Source: Enterococcus quebecensis
Lineage (GTDB): Bacteria > Bacillota > Bacilli > Lactobacillales > Enterococcaceae
DNA: 64,000 nucleotides
Direction of reading: 5' to 3'
NCBI RefSeq assembly: GCF_001730365.1
Contig: NZ_MIKB01000018.1
Coordinates: 1 to 64,000 of the forward strand
How positions within the stretch are numbered: the stretch's first letter is position 1; each line of letters starts with the position of its first letter. Made by a program: the position numbers and the translations under genes. Below are positions 1-7,509 of the stretch, in pieces. The notes under the pieces were generated by a model, which saw only the letters and a program-made list of their open reading frames with translations, ran no database searches and was not told the DNA's origin.

Positions 1-95
1 GATACACCTGTTCCCATGCCGAACACAGAAGTTAAGCTTCTTAGCGCCGATTGTAGTGAAGGGTTTCCCTTTGTGAGAGTAGGACGTCGCCACGC
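1..95 (+). rRNA. 5S ribosomal RNA, 3' part
   Basis: The window opens inside a 5S rRNA. The conserved block GAACACAGAAGTTAAGC, the region around TAGCGCCGA, and the closing GTAGGACGTCGCCACGC are all present and contiguous. The 5' end (about 20 bases) lies outside the window. A tRNA follows after ten bases, as is usual downstream of rRNA operons in enterococci. This is the tail of a full rRNA operon that would continue to the left. Confidence 0.95.
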
Positions 96-105
96 TAGTT
101 GTTAT

Positions 106-179
106 TCCGGCATAGCTCAGTTGGTAGTAGCGCATGACTGTTAATCATGATGTCGTAGGTTCGAGTCCTACTGCCGGAG
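106..179 (+). tRNA. tRNA-Asn (anticodon GTT)
   Basis: A 74-base cloverleaf. The acceptor strands TCCGGCA and TGCCGGA pair fully with discriminator G; no CCA is encoded. The anticodon stem CATGA/TCATG closes the loop CTGTTAA, giving anticodon GTT for asparagine. The T-arm carries GGTTCGAGTCC. It lies ten bases after the 5S rRNA, so it is probably co-transcribed with the rRNA operon. Confidence 0.97.
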
Positions 180-181
180 TA

Positions 182-218
182 AAAGAACGAAGACTAGATA
201 AGTTTTCGTTCTTTTTTT
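182..218 (+). terminator. Intrinsic terminator of the rRNA-tRNA operon
   Basis: Ten-base stem AAAGAACGAA (182-191) with TTCGTTCTTT (205-214), a 13-base loop, then a run of T. It ends the rRNA-tRNA transcript before bgsA. Confidence 0.85.
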
Positions 219-431
219 AGTTTAATAGTAAAGAAAACTTTATTATTTGATAGAATGAATAAAAAATGGAATAATGATAACAAGTGGTAAAATTAAGTAT
301 TTTTATCTAACATTTTTGTCATGTAAAGGATCTATTTTATCGAAAAATGGCTTTCCTGTGCTATTTTTTGATATAATATCTGTAAGTTTATTGAACTAGG
401 TCTTAAGATTGAGTCGGAGTTCTTAGAGCTG

Positions 432-440
432 TGTTATAAT
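432..440 (+). promoter_or_regulatory. Extended -10 promoter for bgsA-bgsB
   Basis: TGTTATAAT at 432-440 is a TGn-extended perfect -10 box, 26 bases before the bgsA start codon. No good -35 lies at 17 bases, as is tolerated for extended -10 promoters. A second extended -10 (TGATATAAT) lies at 369-377, so there may be two start sites. Confidence 0.55.
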
Positions 441-466
441 AACTTAAAGAAGTTAGGAGGGGCAAC

Positions 467-1513
467 GTGAAGGTTTTATTATATTTTGAAGGTGAAAAAA
501 TGTTAGCAAAGTCAGGAATAGGACGAGCATTAGACCACCAGAAGCGGGCACTCTCTGAAGTTGGAATTGAGTATACACTAGATGCTGATTGTACAGATTA
601 TGACATTTTACATATTAATACTTATGGGATCAATAGCCATAGTATGGTGAATAAAGCGAGAAAGATGGGTAAAAAAGTTATTTATCATGCCCATTCAACT
701 GAGGAAGATTTTAGAAATTCATTTATTGGTTCGAACCAGATTTCTCCTTTAGTAAAGAAATACTTAGTTAGCTTGTATTCTAAAGCTGATTATTTAATTA
801 CGCCCACTCCCTATTCCAAGGATCTATTAGAAGGGTATGGTATTAAAGTTCCAATCTCTTCGATTTCCAACGGAATCGATTTGAATCGATTTGAATATTC
901 AGAAGAAAAAGAGAATGCGTTTAGAGAGTATTTTAAGATAAAAGAAAATCAAAAAGTAATCATTTGTGTAGGTTTGTATTTTGAAAGAAAAGGAATCATT
1001 GATTTTGTTGAACTAGCCCGAAAATTTCCTGAGTATCGTTTTATCTGGTTTGGTCATACACCAATGTATTCCATTCCTAGAAAGATTCGAACGATTGTCA
1101 AGGAAGATCATCCTATGAATGTAGAATTTCCTGGTTACATTAAAGGAGATATAATTGAAGGCGCATATTCAGCAGCTGATCTTTTCTTCTTTCCTTCTTA
1201 TGAGGAGACAGAAGGGATTGTCATATTAGAAGCTTTAGCTAGCAAACAACAGGTTTTAGTGAGAGACATTCCAGTATACAAAGGTTGGCTTGAAGATAAA
1301 GTAAATTGTTATATGGGGAAAAACAATGAAGAATTTGATTATTTGATCAAATCACTTGTTCAAGAGAACCTTCCAAATACATGTCAGGCAGGCTACAAAG
1401 TTGCACAAGAGAAGAGCATTGGAAGAATTGGTTATGAGCTAAAAGAGGTTTATGAGAAGGTTTTGAAAACTGGAGATAGCAAACAAAATAAACAAGTATA
1501 TCTAGAAAATTAG
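467..1513 (+). CDS. bgsA: Glycosyltransferase BgsA (diglucosyldiacylglycerol synthase)
   Basis: A GT4-family glycosyltransferase of 348 aa. Two Rossmann halves are visible. The C-terminal half has the nucleotide-sugar motif SNGID (134-138), a GLYFERKG turn near 169 and an EX7E motif (E247 and E255). In E. faecalis, BgsA adds the second glucose to monoglucosyl-diacylglycerol at the inner membrane face, giving the glycolipid anchor of lipoteichoic acid; loss affects biofilm. The name rests on length and on the tandem position before the bgsB-like gene, an order I recall from E. faecalis. It starts at GTG with AGGAGG six bases upstream. BgsB follows with a gap of about 21 bases, so they form one operon. 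Confidence 0.85.
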   Translation: MKVLLYFEGEKMLAKSGIGRALDHQKRALSEVGIEYTLDADCTDYDILHINTYGINSHSMVNKARKMGKKVIYHAHSTEEDFRNSFIGSNQISPLVKKYLVSLYSKADYLITPTPYSKDLLEGYGIKVPISSISNGIDLNRFEYSEEKENAFREYFKIKENQKVIICVGLYFERKGIIDFVELARKFPEYRFIWFGHTPMYSIPRKIRTIVKEDHPMNVEFPGYIKGDIIEGAYSAADLFFFPSYEETEGIVILEALASKQQVLVRDIPVYKGWLEDKVNCYMGKNNEEFDYLIKSLVQENLPNTCQAGYKVAQEKSIGRIGYELKEVYEKVLKTGDSKQNKQVYLEN

Positions 1514-1534
1514 GGATTAATGGAGGGGAACATC

Positions 1535-2758
1535 GTGAAATTTGGTTTCTTTACAGATACATATTTTCCCCAAGTTAGTGGGGTTGCAACATCTATCAAA
1601 ACACTTAAAGAAGAATTGGAGCAAAAGGGACATCAAGTTTATATCTTTACAACTACTGATCCAAATGCAAAAGAGTTTGAAGAGGACGTCATTCGAATGC
1701 CTAGTGTTCCTTTTGTATCATTTAAAGATAGACGAATTGTAGTACGTGGTATGTGGTATGCTTATTTAATTGCTAAAGAACTTGACTTGGATTTGATTCA
1801 CACCCATACAGAGTTTGGTGCTGGTTTATTAGGTAAAATGGTAGGTAAAAAACTTAAAATCCCAGTGATCCATACGTATCATACGATGTATGAGGATTAT
1901 TTGCACTATATTGCAAAAGGGAAAGTTTTACGTCCAACACATGTGAAGTATTTTTCTCGTTTTTTTGCAAATCATACAACGGGTGTTGTTTGTCCTAGCG
2001 AACGGGTGATTGATAAATTAAAGGAGTATGGAGTAACAGCTCCGATGAGAATTATTCCAACCGGAATTGATATTAAAAAATTTGAAAGACCTGATATCAC
2101 GGAGGAGATGAAAAAAAATCTACGTGAAGAATTGGGTCTAACAGATGATAATGTGATGTTATTATCATTGAGCCGTATTTCATATGAAAAGAATATTCAA
2201 GCAATTATTAGAGGCTTACCAGCTATTATTAAACGTTATCCAAATGCTCGTTTAGTTGTTGTAGGAGATGGTCCTTATATTGAGAAGCTTCGCTGTTTGG
2301 GTGAAGAATTAGATATAAGTAATAATATTCAGTTTATTGGTGAAGTTCCTAACGATCAAGTGGCTATTTATTATAAAGCTGCTAATTACTTTGTCAGTGC
2401 TTCTACTTCTGAAACCCAAGGGTTAACTTATACTGAAGCAATGGCTTCGGGTGTCCCTTGTGTTATTGAAGGAAATGCTTATTTAAATAATTTATTTGAT
2501 CATGAAAGCTTAGGCCGGACGTTTAAAACAGATGCTGATTTTGCTCCAGCATTTATCGATTATGTTGAATCGGGAATTAAACCAGATGAAGCTGTGTTAA
2601 AAGAGAAACTTTTTGAAATATCAGCAACTCGTTTTGGAAATGTCATGATAGAGTTTTATGAAGATATGATCAAATACTATGACCAACTTACATTAGAAAA
2701 AGAGTCAGCAGCTTCCATTGAACGTATCAAAGTCAAATTTACTTCTTTAAGAAAATAA
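1535..2758 (+). CDS. bgsB: 1,2-diacylglycerol 3-glucosyltransferase BgsB
   Basis: A GT4-family enzyme, 407 aa from the GTG at 1535. That start is preferred over the ATG at 1520 because GGAGGGG lies just before GTG and the protein then begins MKFGFFTDTYFPQ, as in the family. It shows the N-terminal PQVSGVATSI loop, the motif PTGIDIKKFE, SLSRISYEKN and an EX7E motif within SETQGLTYTEAMASG. It makes monoglucosyl-diacylglycerol from UDP-glucose and diacylglycerol, the substrate for BgsA. The product is the first step of the lipoteichoic acid anchor and a membrane glycolipid. A strong terminator follows it. Confidence 0.88.
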   Translation: MKFGFFTDTYFPQVSGVATSIKTLKEELEQKGHQVYIFTTTDPNAKEFEEDVIRMPSVPFVSFKDRRIVVRGMWYAYLIAKELDLDLIHTHTEFGAGLLGKMVGKKLKIPVIHTYHTMYEDYLHYIAKGKVLRPTHVKYFSRFFANHTTGVVCPSERVIDKLKEYGVTAPMRIIPTGIDIKKFERPDITEEMKKNLREELGLTDDNVMLLSLSRISYEKNIQAIIRGLPAIIKRYPNARLVVVGDGPYIEKLRCLGEELDISNNIQFIGEVPNDQVAIYYKAANYFVSASTSETQGLTYTEAMASGVPCVIEGNAYLNNLFDHESLGRTFKTDADFAPAFIDYVESGIKPDEAVLKEKLFEISATRFGNVMIEFYEDMIKYYDQLTLEKESAASIERIKVKFTSLRK

Positions 2759-2763
2759 ATGTA

Positions 2764-2806
2764 AAACTTCTATTCTTAGTTTATACTGGGAATAGAAGTT
2801 TTTTTA
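2764..2806 (+). terminator. Intrinsic terminator after bgsB
   Basis: Stem AACTTCTATTC (2765-2775) with GAATAGAAGTT (2790-2800), then seven T. It closes the bgsAB unit. Confidence 0.88.
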
Positions 2807-2834
2807 TTTCAGAAAAAATAGGAGGGCTATATCT

Positions 2835-3725
2835 ATGCTGCAAATTGGATTTATTGGAACAGGTGTAATGGGAGCCTCAATCGTTAGAAACATGATGAAA
2901 AAAGGGTTAAATGTGAATGTTTATAATCGGACAAAAAGTAAGACGCATGAACTGATAAAAGAAGGAGCAGTTTGGAAAGATACACCAGCTGAAATAACGA
3001 AAAGTAGTGATATTATTTTTACGATGGTTGGTTTTCCCAATGATGTTGAGCAAATTTATTTTGATAAAAATGGTATATTTACAGAAGATATTGAGGATAA
3101 AATAATCGTTGATTTAACTACAAGTACGCCAACACTAGCTGAAAAAATAGCTGTGAAAGCAAAAAAATTGGGTGGAACTGCATTAGATGCTCCTGTATCT
3201 GGTGGGGACTTAGGGGCTGCCAACGGGACGCTGACGATCATGGTGGGTGGTGAACAAGCTGCTTATGAAAAAGTTTTACCGATCTTTAAGACATTTGGAA
3301 AAACATTTACATTACATGGCTCAGCAGGCAAGGGACAGCATACTAAAATGGCGAATCAAATCATGATAGCAGGTACTATGACTGGAATGACTGAGATGAT
3401 GGTTTATGGTAATAAAGCTGGATTGGATTTGAATAAAGTGATTGAAACTTTGTCTGGTGGAAGTGCTGCTAACTGGTCATTAAGCAACTATAGCCCAAGA
3501 ATTTTGAAAGAAGACTATTCTCCTGGTTTCTTTGTAAAGCATTTTATAAAAGATTTAAAAATTGCTTTGGATGAAGCTGAGAACATGCAGCTAGATTTAC
3601 CATCTACTAAATTAGCCGTAGAACTCTATGAAAAGCTTGCTAATAAAGGGTTTGAAAACGATGGAACTCAGGCATTAATCAAACTGTGGTGGAAAGATGG
3701 AGAACAGCCAACTTCCAAAGATTAA
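2835..3725 (+). CDS. NAD(P)-dependent beta-hydroxyacid dehydrogenase family protein
   Basis: 296 aa. The N-terminus has the dinucleotide-binding motif GFIGTGVMG followed by NRTKSK, where the arginine suggests NADP preference. Further on are DAPVSGGDLGA and the catalytic-lysine region KMANQIMIAG, hallmarks of the 3-hydroxyisobutyrate/6-phosphogluconate dehydrogenase superfamily. It oxidises or reduces a small hydroxyacid or semialdehyde; the substrate cannot be told from the sequence. Glyoxylate/succinic semialdehyde reductases are the nearest type. It has its own RBS (AGGAGG) and sits alone after the bgsB terminator. Confidence 0.85.
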   Translation: MLQIGFIGTGVMGASIVRNMMKKGLNVNVYNRTKSKTHELIKEGAVWKDTPAEITKSSDIIFTMVGFPNDVEQIYFDKNGIFTEDIEDKIIVDLTTSTPTLAEKIAVKAKKLGGTALDAPVSGGDLGAANGTLTIMVGGEQAAYEKVLPIFKTFGKTFTLHGSAGKGQHTKMANQIMIAGTMTGMTEMMVYGNKAGLDLNKVIETLSGGSAANWSLSNYSPRILKEDYSPGFFVKHFIKDLKIALDEAENMQLDLPSTKLAVELYEKLANKGFENDGTQALIKLWWKDGEQPTSKD

Positions 3726-3782
3726 AGAACAGCAAAAAAATGAAAAAAATTGACGAAATATCATGCAAGAAAGACAATGTTT

Positions 3783-3791
3783 TGATACAAT
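3783..3791 (+). promoter_or_regulatory. Extended -10 promoter for the ykuJ-like gene
   Basis: TGATACAAT is a TGn-extended -10 with one mismatch to TATAAT, 34 bases before the start codon at 3826. No clear -35 lies at normal spacing. Confidence 0.4.
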
Positions 3792-3825
3792 GGTACAGAA
3801 CTAGTTTGTAAAGGGAGGCCCATTT

Positions 3826-4056
3826 ATGAAACATTCACAACTTGTGGCGATTATTAAAAGACTTGAAGCAATGACTGAAGCAACAGACAATGAAATTCAA
3901 GTTCGTCGTTTTGAACGCGAAGGTGTAGAAAAATGCATCGTAAACTATGATAAATCAACTGAAACATTTGAATTGACAGAATCAGATTCTCAGCAAAGCT
4001 ACCAATTTGATAATATTGATATTGTAGCAATGGAAATTTATGATTTAATTCAATAA
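3826..4056 (+). CDS. YkuJ-family (DUF1797) small protein
   Basis: 76 aa, acidic, no signal peptide or membrane segment. The C-terminal YQFDNIDIVAMEIYDLIQ closely matches the PFDNIDMVSIEIFELLQ ending that I recall for Bacillus subtilis YkuJ, and the length is the same. The function of the family is not established. It is preceded by GGGAGG and followed by a strong terminator, so it is monocistronic. Confidence 0.82.
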   Translation: MKHSQLVAIIKRLEAMTEATDNEIQVRRFEREGVEKCIVNYDKSTETFELTESDSQQSYQFDNIDIVAMEIYDLIQ

Positions 4057-4104
4057 TTAAAAAATTTCAGTAAGTATTTAACAAAATCAATGACAATAAT
4101 CAAA

Positions 4105-4145
4105 AATCCTGTGGCGTACAATTTTGTGCGCCACAGGATTTTTTT
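4105..4145 (+). terminator. Intrinsic terminator after the ykuJ-like gene
   Basis: Perfect 12-base stem AATCCTGTGGCG (4105-4116) with CGCCACAGGATT (4129-4140), then T5. It insulates the fab operon from upstream reading. Confidence 0.92.
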
Positions 4146-4251
4146 ACTTAGAATCATATATTTTTAGTAACTTTTGTTAAGTAGTCTTAATGGATACAGG
4201 TCTCTGTTCTGTCTTCAAAGACAGGTTAATGGTTCTTATTTTCGAAAATCC

Positions 4252-4264
4252 TTTGATCATCAAA
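4252..4264 (+). promoter_or_regulatory. FabT-type operator 1
   Basis: Perfect inverted repeat TTTGAT-C-ATCAAA. It has the same 6-1-6 form as the site at 4460 and fits the TTTGATNATCAAA core known for FabT in lactic cocci. It lies about 50 bases upstream of the extended -10 at 4310 and 240 bases upstream of fabT. Binding is inferred, not shown. Confidence 0.6.
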
Positions 4265-4309
4265 CTAAAATTGATTATAGTAGATTCAATGAACTCAGTC
4301 AAATTTATT

Positions 4310-4318
4310 TGATATAAT
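4310..4318 (+). promoter_or_regulatory. Upstream promoter of the fab operon (extended -10)
   Basis: TGATATAAT, a perfect TGn-extended -10. It overlaps the right arm of a second inverted repeat, TCAAAT-tt-ATTTGA (4299-4312). Transcripts from here would carry about 170 bases of leader before fabT. Confidence 0.5.
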
Positions 4319-4415
4319 ACAGCAGAATCAGCCTAAATTAATTTTTTTTATTAACAAAAAACAATCAATGGCGGTTATTTCTTCTTTAACAAAAATTAAA
4401 ATTTAAATATTTTAC

Positions 4416-4444
4416 TTGCAATCTTTTTTCATTTGCGATATAGT
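4416..4444 (+). promoter_or_regulatory. Proximal promoter of the fab operon
   Basis: -35 TTGCAA (4416-4421), 17-base spacer, -10 TATAGT (4439-4444). The predicted start site near 4451 is only about ten bases before FabT operator 2, a typical repressor arrangement. Confidence 0.75.
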
Positions 4445-4459
4445 TTGGACATCAAATGA

Positions 4460-4472
4460 TTTGATAATCAAA
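4460..4472 (+). promoter_or_regulatory. FabT-type operator 2
   Basis: Perfect inverted repeat TTTGAT-A-ATCAAA between the proximal promoter and the fabT start codon. Its place just downstream of the start site fits autorepression of the whole operon by FabT bound to long-chain acyl-ACP. Confidence 0.75.
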
Positions 4473-4493
4473 GTATATGGATGGTGCACATAC

Positions 4494-4934
4494 ATGGAAC
4501 CTAATTTAGAAACAGTCAACGATTATCTCGTCAGCGTCTTTAATGATATTTTGACAATTGAAGAATCTGAATTAAAGAAATCGCAATTTAATGACTTATC
4601 CATTACTGAAATGCATACAATTGAAGCAATTGGCATGTATAAAAAAAAGACTTCTTCTGAAGTTGCCAAAGAATTAGCAATCACTGTAGGAACATTGACT
4701 GTAGCAATCAATAATCTTGTGAAAAAAGGATACGTTGAGCGTATACGAAGTGAAGATGATCGCCGAGTAGTCAAGTTGGGATTGACCAAAAAAGGAAAAT
4801 TACTTTTTCGTGTTCATCAGCATTTCCATCGAGAAATGGTTAAAAGAATTTTGAGCGGCATGGAGAAAGTAGAAGAAAAAGCTTTATTGAAGGCATTGAA
4901 AAATCTTCATGATTTCTTAAAGGAATATAAATAA
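4494..4934 (+). CDS. fabT: MarR-family fatty acid repressor FabT
   Basis: 146 aa from the ATG at 4494. An in-frame TTG at 4416 was rejected because it is the -35 box and would put the operator inside the gene. It has a winged-helix core: SEVAKELAITVGTLTVAINNLVKKGYVERIRSEDDRR-type recognition helix and wing at roughly residues 54-90, flanked by dimerisation helices. In streptococci and E. faecalis FabT represses fatty acid synthesis genes with acyl-ACP as corepressor. It is the first gene of the fab operon and sits right behind a matching operator, so it is probably autoregulated. The RBS is weak, which would keep the level low. Confidence 0.92.
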   Translation: MEPNLETVNDYLVSVFNDILTIEESELKKSQFNDLSITEMHTIEAIGMYKKKTSSEVAKELAITVGTLTVAINNLVKKGYVERIRSEDDRRVVKLGLTKKGKLLFRVHQHFHREMVKRILSGMEKVEEKALLKALKNLHDFLKEYK

Positions 4935-4949
4935 AAGGTGAGGACCGAG

Positions 4950-5909
4950 ATGAACCAATATGCAAAGATAATTTGTACGAGCAGATATGTTCCTGAAAAC
5001 GCAGTATCCAATCAGCAACTATCAACTATGATGGATACTTCAGATGAATGGATTTCTAGCCGAACAGGTATACAATCAAGAAATATTGTCACCGATGAAA
5101 ATACTTCGGACCTATGTATCAAAGTTGCTGAAAAACTATTAGAAAAATCCGGGAAAAAAGCAGAAGATTTAGACTTTATCCTTGTAGCAACTATGACACC
5201 AGATTACGGAACACCTTCAGTAGCTTGTCTTGTACAAGGCAGTATTTCTGCTACTCAAGCTTTTGCTTTTGATATTAGTGCTGCTTGTACTGGTTTTGTC
5301 TATGCATTAAGTATGGGCGATAAATTGATTCGTACCGGGAAAAAGCTAGGCATGGTGATCGGTGGAGAGACACTTTCCAAAGTCATTGATTGGAACGATC
5401 GTAGTACAGCTGTTTTATTTGGTGATGGAGCTGCTGGAGTATTGTTGGAAGCAAGTGATGAAGAACATTTCCTGAAAGAAAAACTGCAGGCAGATGGACA
5501 AAGAGCTAAATCATTAACTTCTGGTTATGTAGAAAATACGAGCCCTTTTTACAAAGGAGCAACAACTCATAGTTCTCGTTACCTACAAATGATTGGCAGA
5601 GATATTTATGATTTTTCATTAAATGATGTGACGAATAATATTCAAGAAATCGTAGAAGAAGTGGATTACTTGTTATTGCATCAAGCAAATAAGCGAATCA
5701 TCGAAAAAATTTCGAAAAAAATAAATGTTCCAAGAGAAAAATTTTTAACGAATATGGAACATAATGGTAATACCTCTGGTGCAAGTATCCCGTTATTATT
5801 AGATGAGGCAATAGAAAAAGGAGTGCTTCAATTAGGCTCCAAACAAAAAATTGTGTTAACAGGTTACGGCGGCGGTTTAACGTGGGGGTCAATCCTCTTA
5901 ACGCTGTAA
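4950..5909 (+). CDS. fabH: Beta-ketoacyl-ACP synthase III FabH
   Basis: 319 aa from ATG 4950, chosen over GTG 4938 because AAGGTGAGG lies six bases upstream of the ATG. The catalytic triad is visible: Cys113 in SAACTGF, His in LLHQANKR and Asn in EHNGNTSG. It condenses acetyl-CoA (or a branched primer) with malonyl-ACP to start fatty acid chains in the cytoplasm. It follows fabT by 15 bases in the operon, and its length is normal. Confidence 0.97.
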   Translation: MNQYAKIICTSRYVPENAVSNQQLSTMMDTSDEWISSRTGIQSRNIVTDENTSDLCIKVAEKLLEKSGKKAEDLDFILVATMTPDYGTPSVACLVQGSISATQAFAFDISAACTGFVYALSMGDKLIRTGKKLGMVIGGETLSKVIDWNDRSTAVLFGDGAAGVLLEASDEEHFLKEKLQADGQRAKSLTSGYVENTSPFYKGATTHSSRYLQMIGRDIYDFSLNDVTNNIQEIVEEVDYLLLHQANKRIIEKISKKINVPREKFLTNMEHNGNTSGASIPLLLDEAIEKGVLQLGSKQKIVLTGYGGGLTWGSILLTL

Positions 5910-5959
5910 AAACTGTGACTATATAAATTAAAATAGAAAATTATTGGAGGAATATACAC

Positions 5960-6187
5960 ATGGTATTCGAAAAAATTCAAGCAATTATTGTAGAAGAATT
6001 AGGTAAAGAACCTGAGGAAGTAAAATTAACAACAAACATCCAAGAAGAGTTAGATGCGGATAGCTTAGATTTATTCCAAATCATCAATGAAATCGAAGAT
6101 GCTTTCGATATTAAAATTGAATCTGAAGATGGAATCACTACGGTTCAAGACCTAGTAACATATGTAGAAAAACAAAAAGCAGAATAA
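5960..6187 (+). CDS. acpP: Acyl carrier protein
   Basis: 75 aa, strongly acidic. The 4'-phosphopantetheine attachment site is Ser35 in ADSLDLFQ. It carries the growing acyl chain in the type II system. It has a good RBS (TTGGAGG). A two-hairpin attenuator lies directly downstream, so part of the transcripts from the fabT promoters may stop here, giving more ACP than enzyme message. Confidence 0.97.
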   Translation: MVFEKIQAIIVEELGKEPEEVKLTTNIQEELDADSLDLFQIINEIEDAFDIKIESEDGITTVQDLVTYVEKQKAE

Positions 6188-6224
6188 TTAAAGCGATTAG
6201 GTAAACTATAAAGTTGGATGAGCA

Positions 6225-6336
6225 AGACTCTATGCAACTCTCAACAATTGCTGAAGGGTCTAGCTTTTTTCGCACCGTTCGTTGGAATTAGAAAGGCTGG
6301 TACTAAACTTATAGAGTTTTGTTCCAGCTCTTTTTT
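6225..6336 (+). terminator. Double hairpin attenuator between acpP and fabK
   Basis: Two terminator-like structures in series. The first pairs AGACTC (6225-6230) with GGGTCT (6256-6261) and is followed by T6 (6265-6270). The second pairs 6296-6309 (GCTGGTACTAAACT) with 6315-6328 (AGTTTTGTTCCAGC), two mismatches, then TCTTTTTT. fabK has no obvious strong promoter after it, so the structure is best read as partial termination inside the operon. The second hairpin resembles the terminator at 32198. Confidence 0.7.
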
Positions 6337-6371
6337 AATTAATTATTCTATTTATTCGAAGGAAGTCATTT

Positions 6372-7328
6372 ATGCAATCAAAAATATGTACGTTGTTGGG
6401 AATTAAGTACCCTATTTTTCAAGGGGGAATGGCTTGGATTGCAGATGCTTCTTTAGCGGGAGCAGTGTCAGAAGCTGGCGGTTTAGGAATTATTGCAGGT
6501 GGTAATGCACCACGAGAAGTTGTTCAGGCTGAAATCAAAAAAATCAAAGAAATCACTGATAAACCATTCGGGGTCAACATTATGTTACTTTCACCATTTG
6601 CACAGGATATTGTGGATTTGGTTTGCGAAGAAAATGTTCCAGTAGTTACAACTGGAGCAGGCAATCCAAGTAAACACATGGCTCGTTTTAAAGAACATAA
6701 CATTAAAGTGATTCCAGTGATACCATCTGTTGCATTAGGTATCCGTATGGAAAAAATCGGAGCAGATGCTGTTATTGTTGAAGGTATGGAAGCTGGGGGA
6801 CATATTGGTAAGCTAACAACCATGAGTATTGTGCCGCAAGTTGTAGACGCACTGTCGATTCCAGTGATTGCTGCTGGCGGTATTGGTGATGGGAGAGGAA
6901 TGGCTGCTGCTTTAATGTTGGGGGCAGACGGTGTTCAGGTAGGCACACGATTTTTAGTTGCCAAAGAATGTACAGTACATGAAAACTACAAAGCCAGAAT
7001 TATCCAAGCAAGAGATATTGATACGACTGTTACATGTCAGCATTTTGGGCATCCTGTACGAGCAATCAAAAATAAATTGACCCAGGAATATGACCGGTTA
7101 GAACAAGTCGAAATGAGAAACGATGAGCCTGATCTTGAAAAATTTGAAAAACTAGGACAAGGTGCTTTGCGTAAAGCTGTAGTCGAAGGGGATGTAAATC
7201 ACGGTTCCATTATGGCTGGGCAAATAGCAGGTCTTATAAAAAAAGAAGAAACAGCAAAAGAAATTATTGAATCTTATATTATTGAAACAAAAGAAATCAT
7301 GACAGCTATATGTAGTCAGTGGGTATAA
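6372..7328 (+). CDS. fabK: FMN-dependent enoyl-ACP reductase II FabK
   Basis: 318 aa, TIM-barrel flavoprotein of the 2-nitropropane dioxygenase/FabK family. The N-terminus has GIKYPIFQGGMAW. The active-site histidine is His144 in GMEAGGHIG, and phosphate-binding AAGGIGDGRG and GTRFLVAKE follow. It performs the last, NAD(P)H-dependent, reduction of each elongation cycle and replaces the triclosan-sensitive FabI. RBS GAAGGAAG. It lies downstream of the attenuator and upstream of the structured leader before fabD. Confidence 0.95.
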   Translation: MQSKICTLLGIKYPIFQGGMAWIADASLAGAVSEAGGLGIIAGGNAPREVVQAEIKKIKEITDKPFGVNIMLLSPFAQDIVDLVCEENVPVVTTGAGNPSKHMARFKEHNIKVIPVIPSVALGIRMEKIGADAVIVEGMEAGGHIGKLTTMSIVPQVVDALSIPVIAAGGIGDGRGMAAALMLGADGVQVGTRFLVAKECTVHENYKARIIQARDIDTTVTCQHFGHPVRAIKNKLTQEYDRLEQVEMRNDEPDLEKFEKLGQGALRKAVVEGDVNHGSIMAGQIAGLIKKEETAKEIIESYIIETKEIMTAICSQWV

Positions 7329-7395
7329 CATAAATTGTATTCTTACTGACTTGTAAATATATTCGACTTTTAAAGTATCTAGCTTTATGAGCTGT

Positions 7396-7502
7396 CTCTC
7401 GGAAAAAAGATGAAATCTGCTTGTGACCAAAGGCGTCACATTCATGTTTTTTTATTTTTCAGACGAGACTAAACGAGCTCGTTCAGCTTTTAAAGTAAGG
7501 AG
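7396..7502 (+). ncRNA. Structured leader element, copy A (before fabD)
   Basis: A 107-base segment that aligns, with one base of length drift, to 59484-59592 before the Na/Pi cotransporter gene. Visible pairings: TCTCG (7397-7401) with CGAGA (7464-7468); an A-rich strand after 7401 with a T-rich strand before 7461; an internal hairpin TGTGAC (7422-7427) with GTCACA (7435-7440). After the outer stem comes a perfect 12-base palindrome AACGAGCTCGTT (7472-7483), then CTTTTAAAGTAAGGAG into the RBS. A weak promoter-like pair TTGTAT/TATATT (7335-7363, 17-base spacing) lies upstream. Could be a cis-acting RNA or a mobile BOX-like element; function unknown. Confidence 0.6.
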
Positions 7503-7509
7503 TAAAGAA

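Noticed and set aside
4416-4493. Upstream TTG start for FabT adding 26 residues
   Set aside because: The TTG is the -35 box of the proximal promoter, and the added segment would contain the operator; homologues begin near the ATG at 4494.
6218-6406. 62-codon frame between acpP and fabK
   Set aside because: It runs across the two attenuator hairpins and into fabK; composition is explained by the RNA structures.
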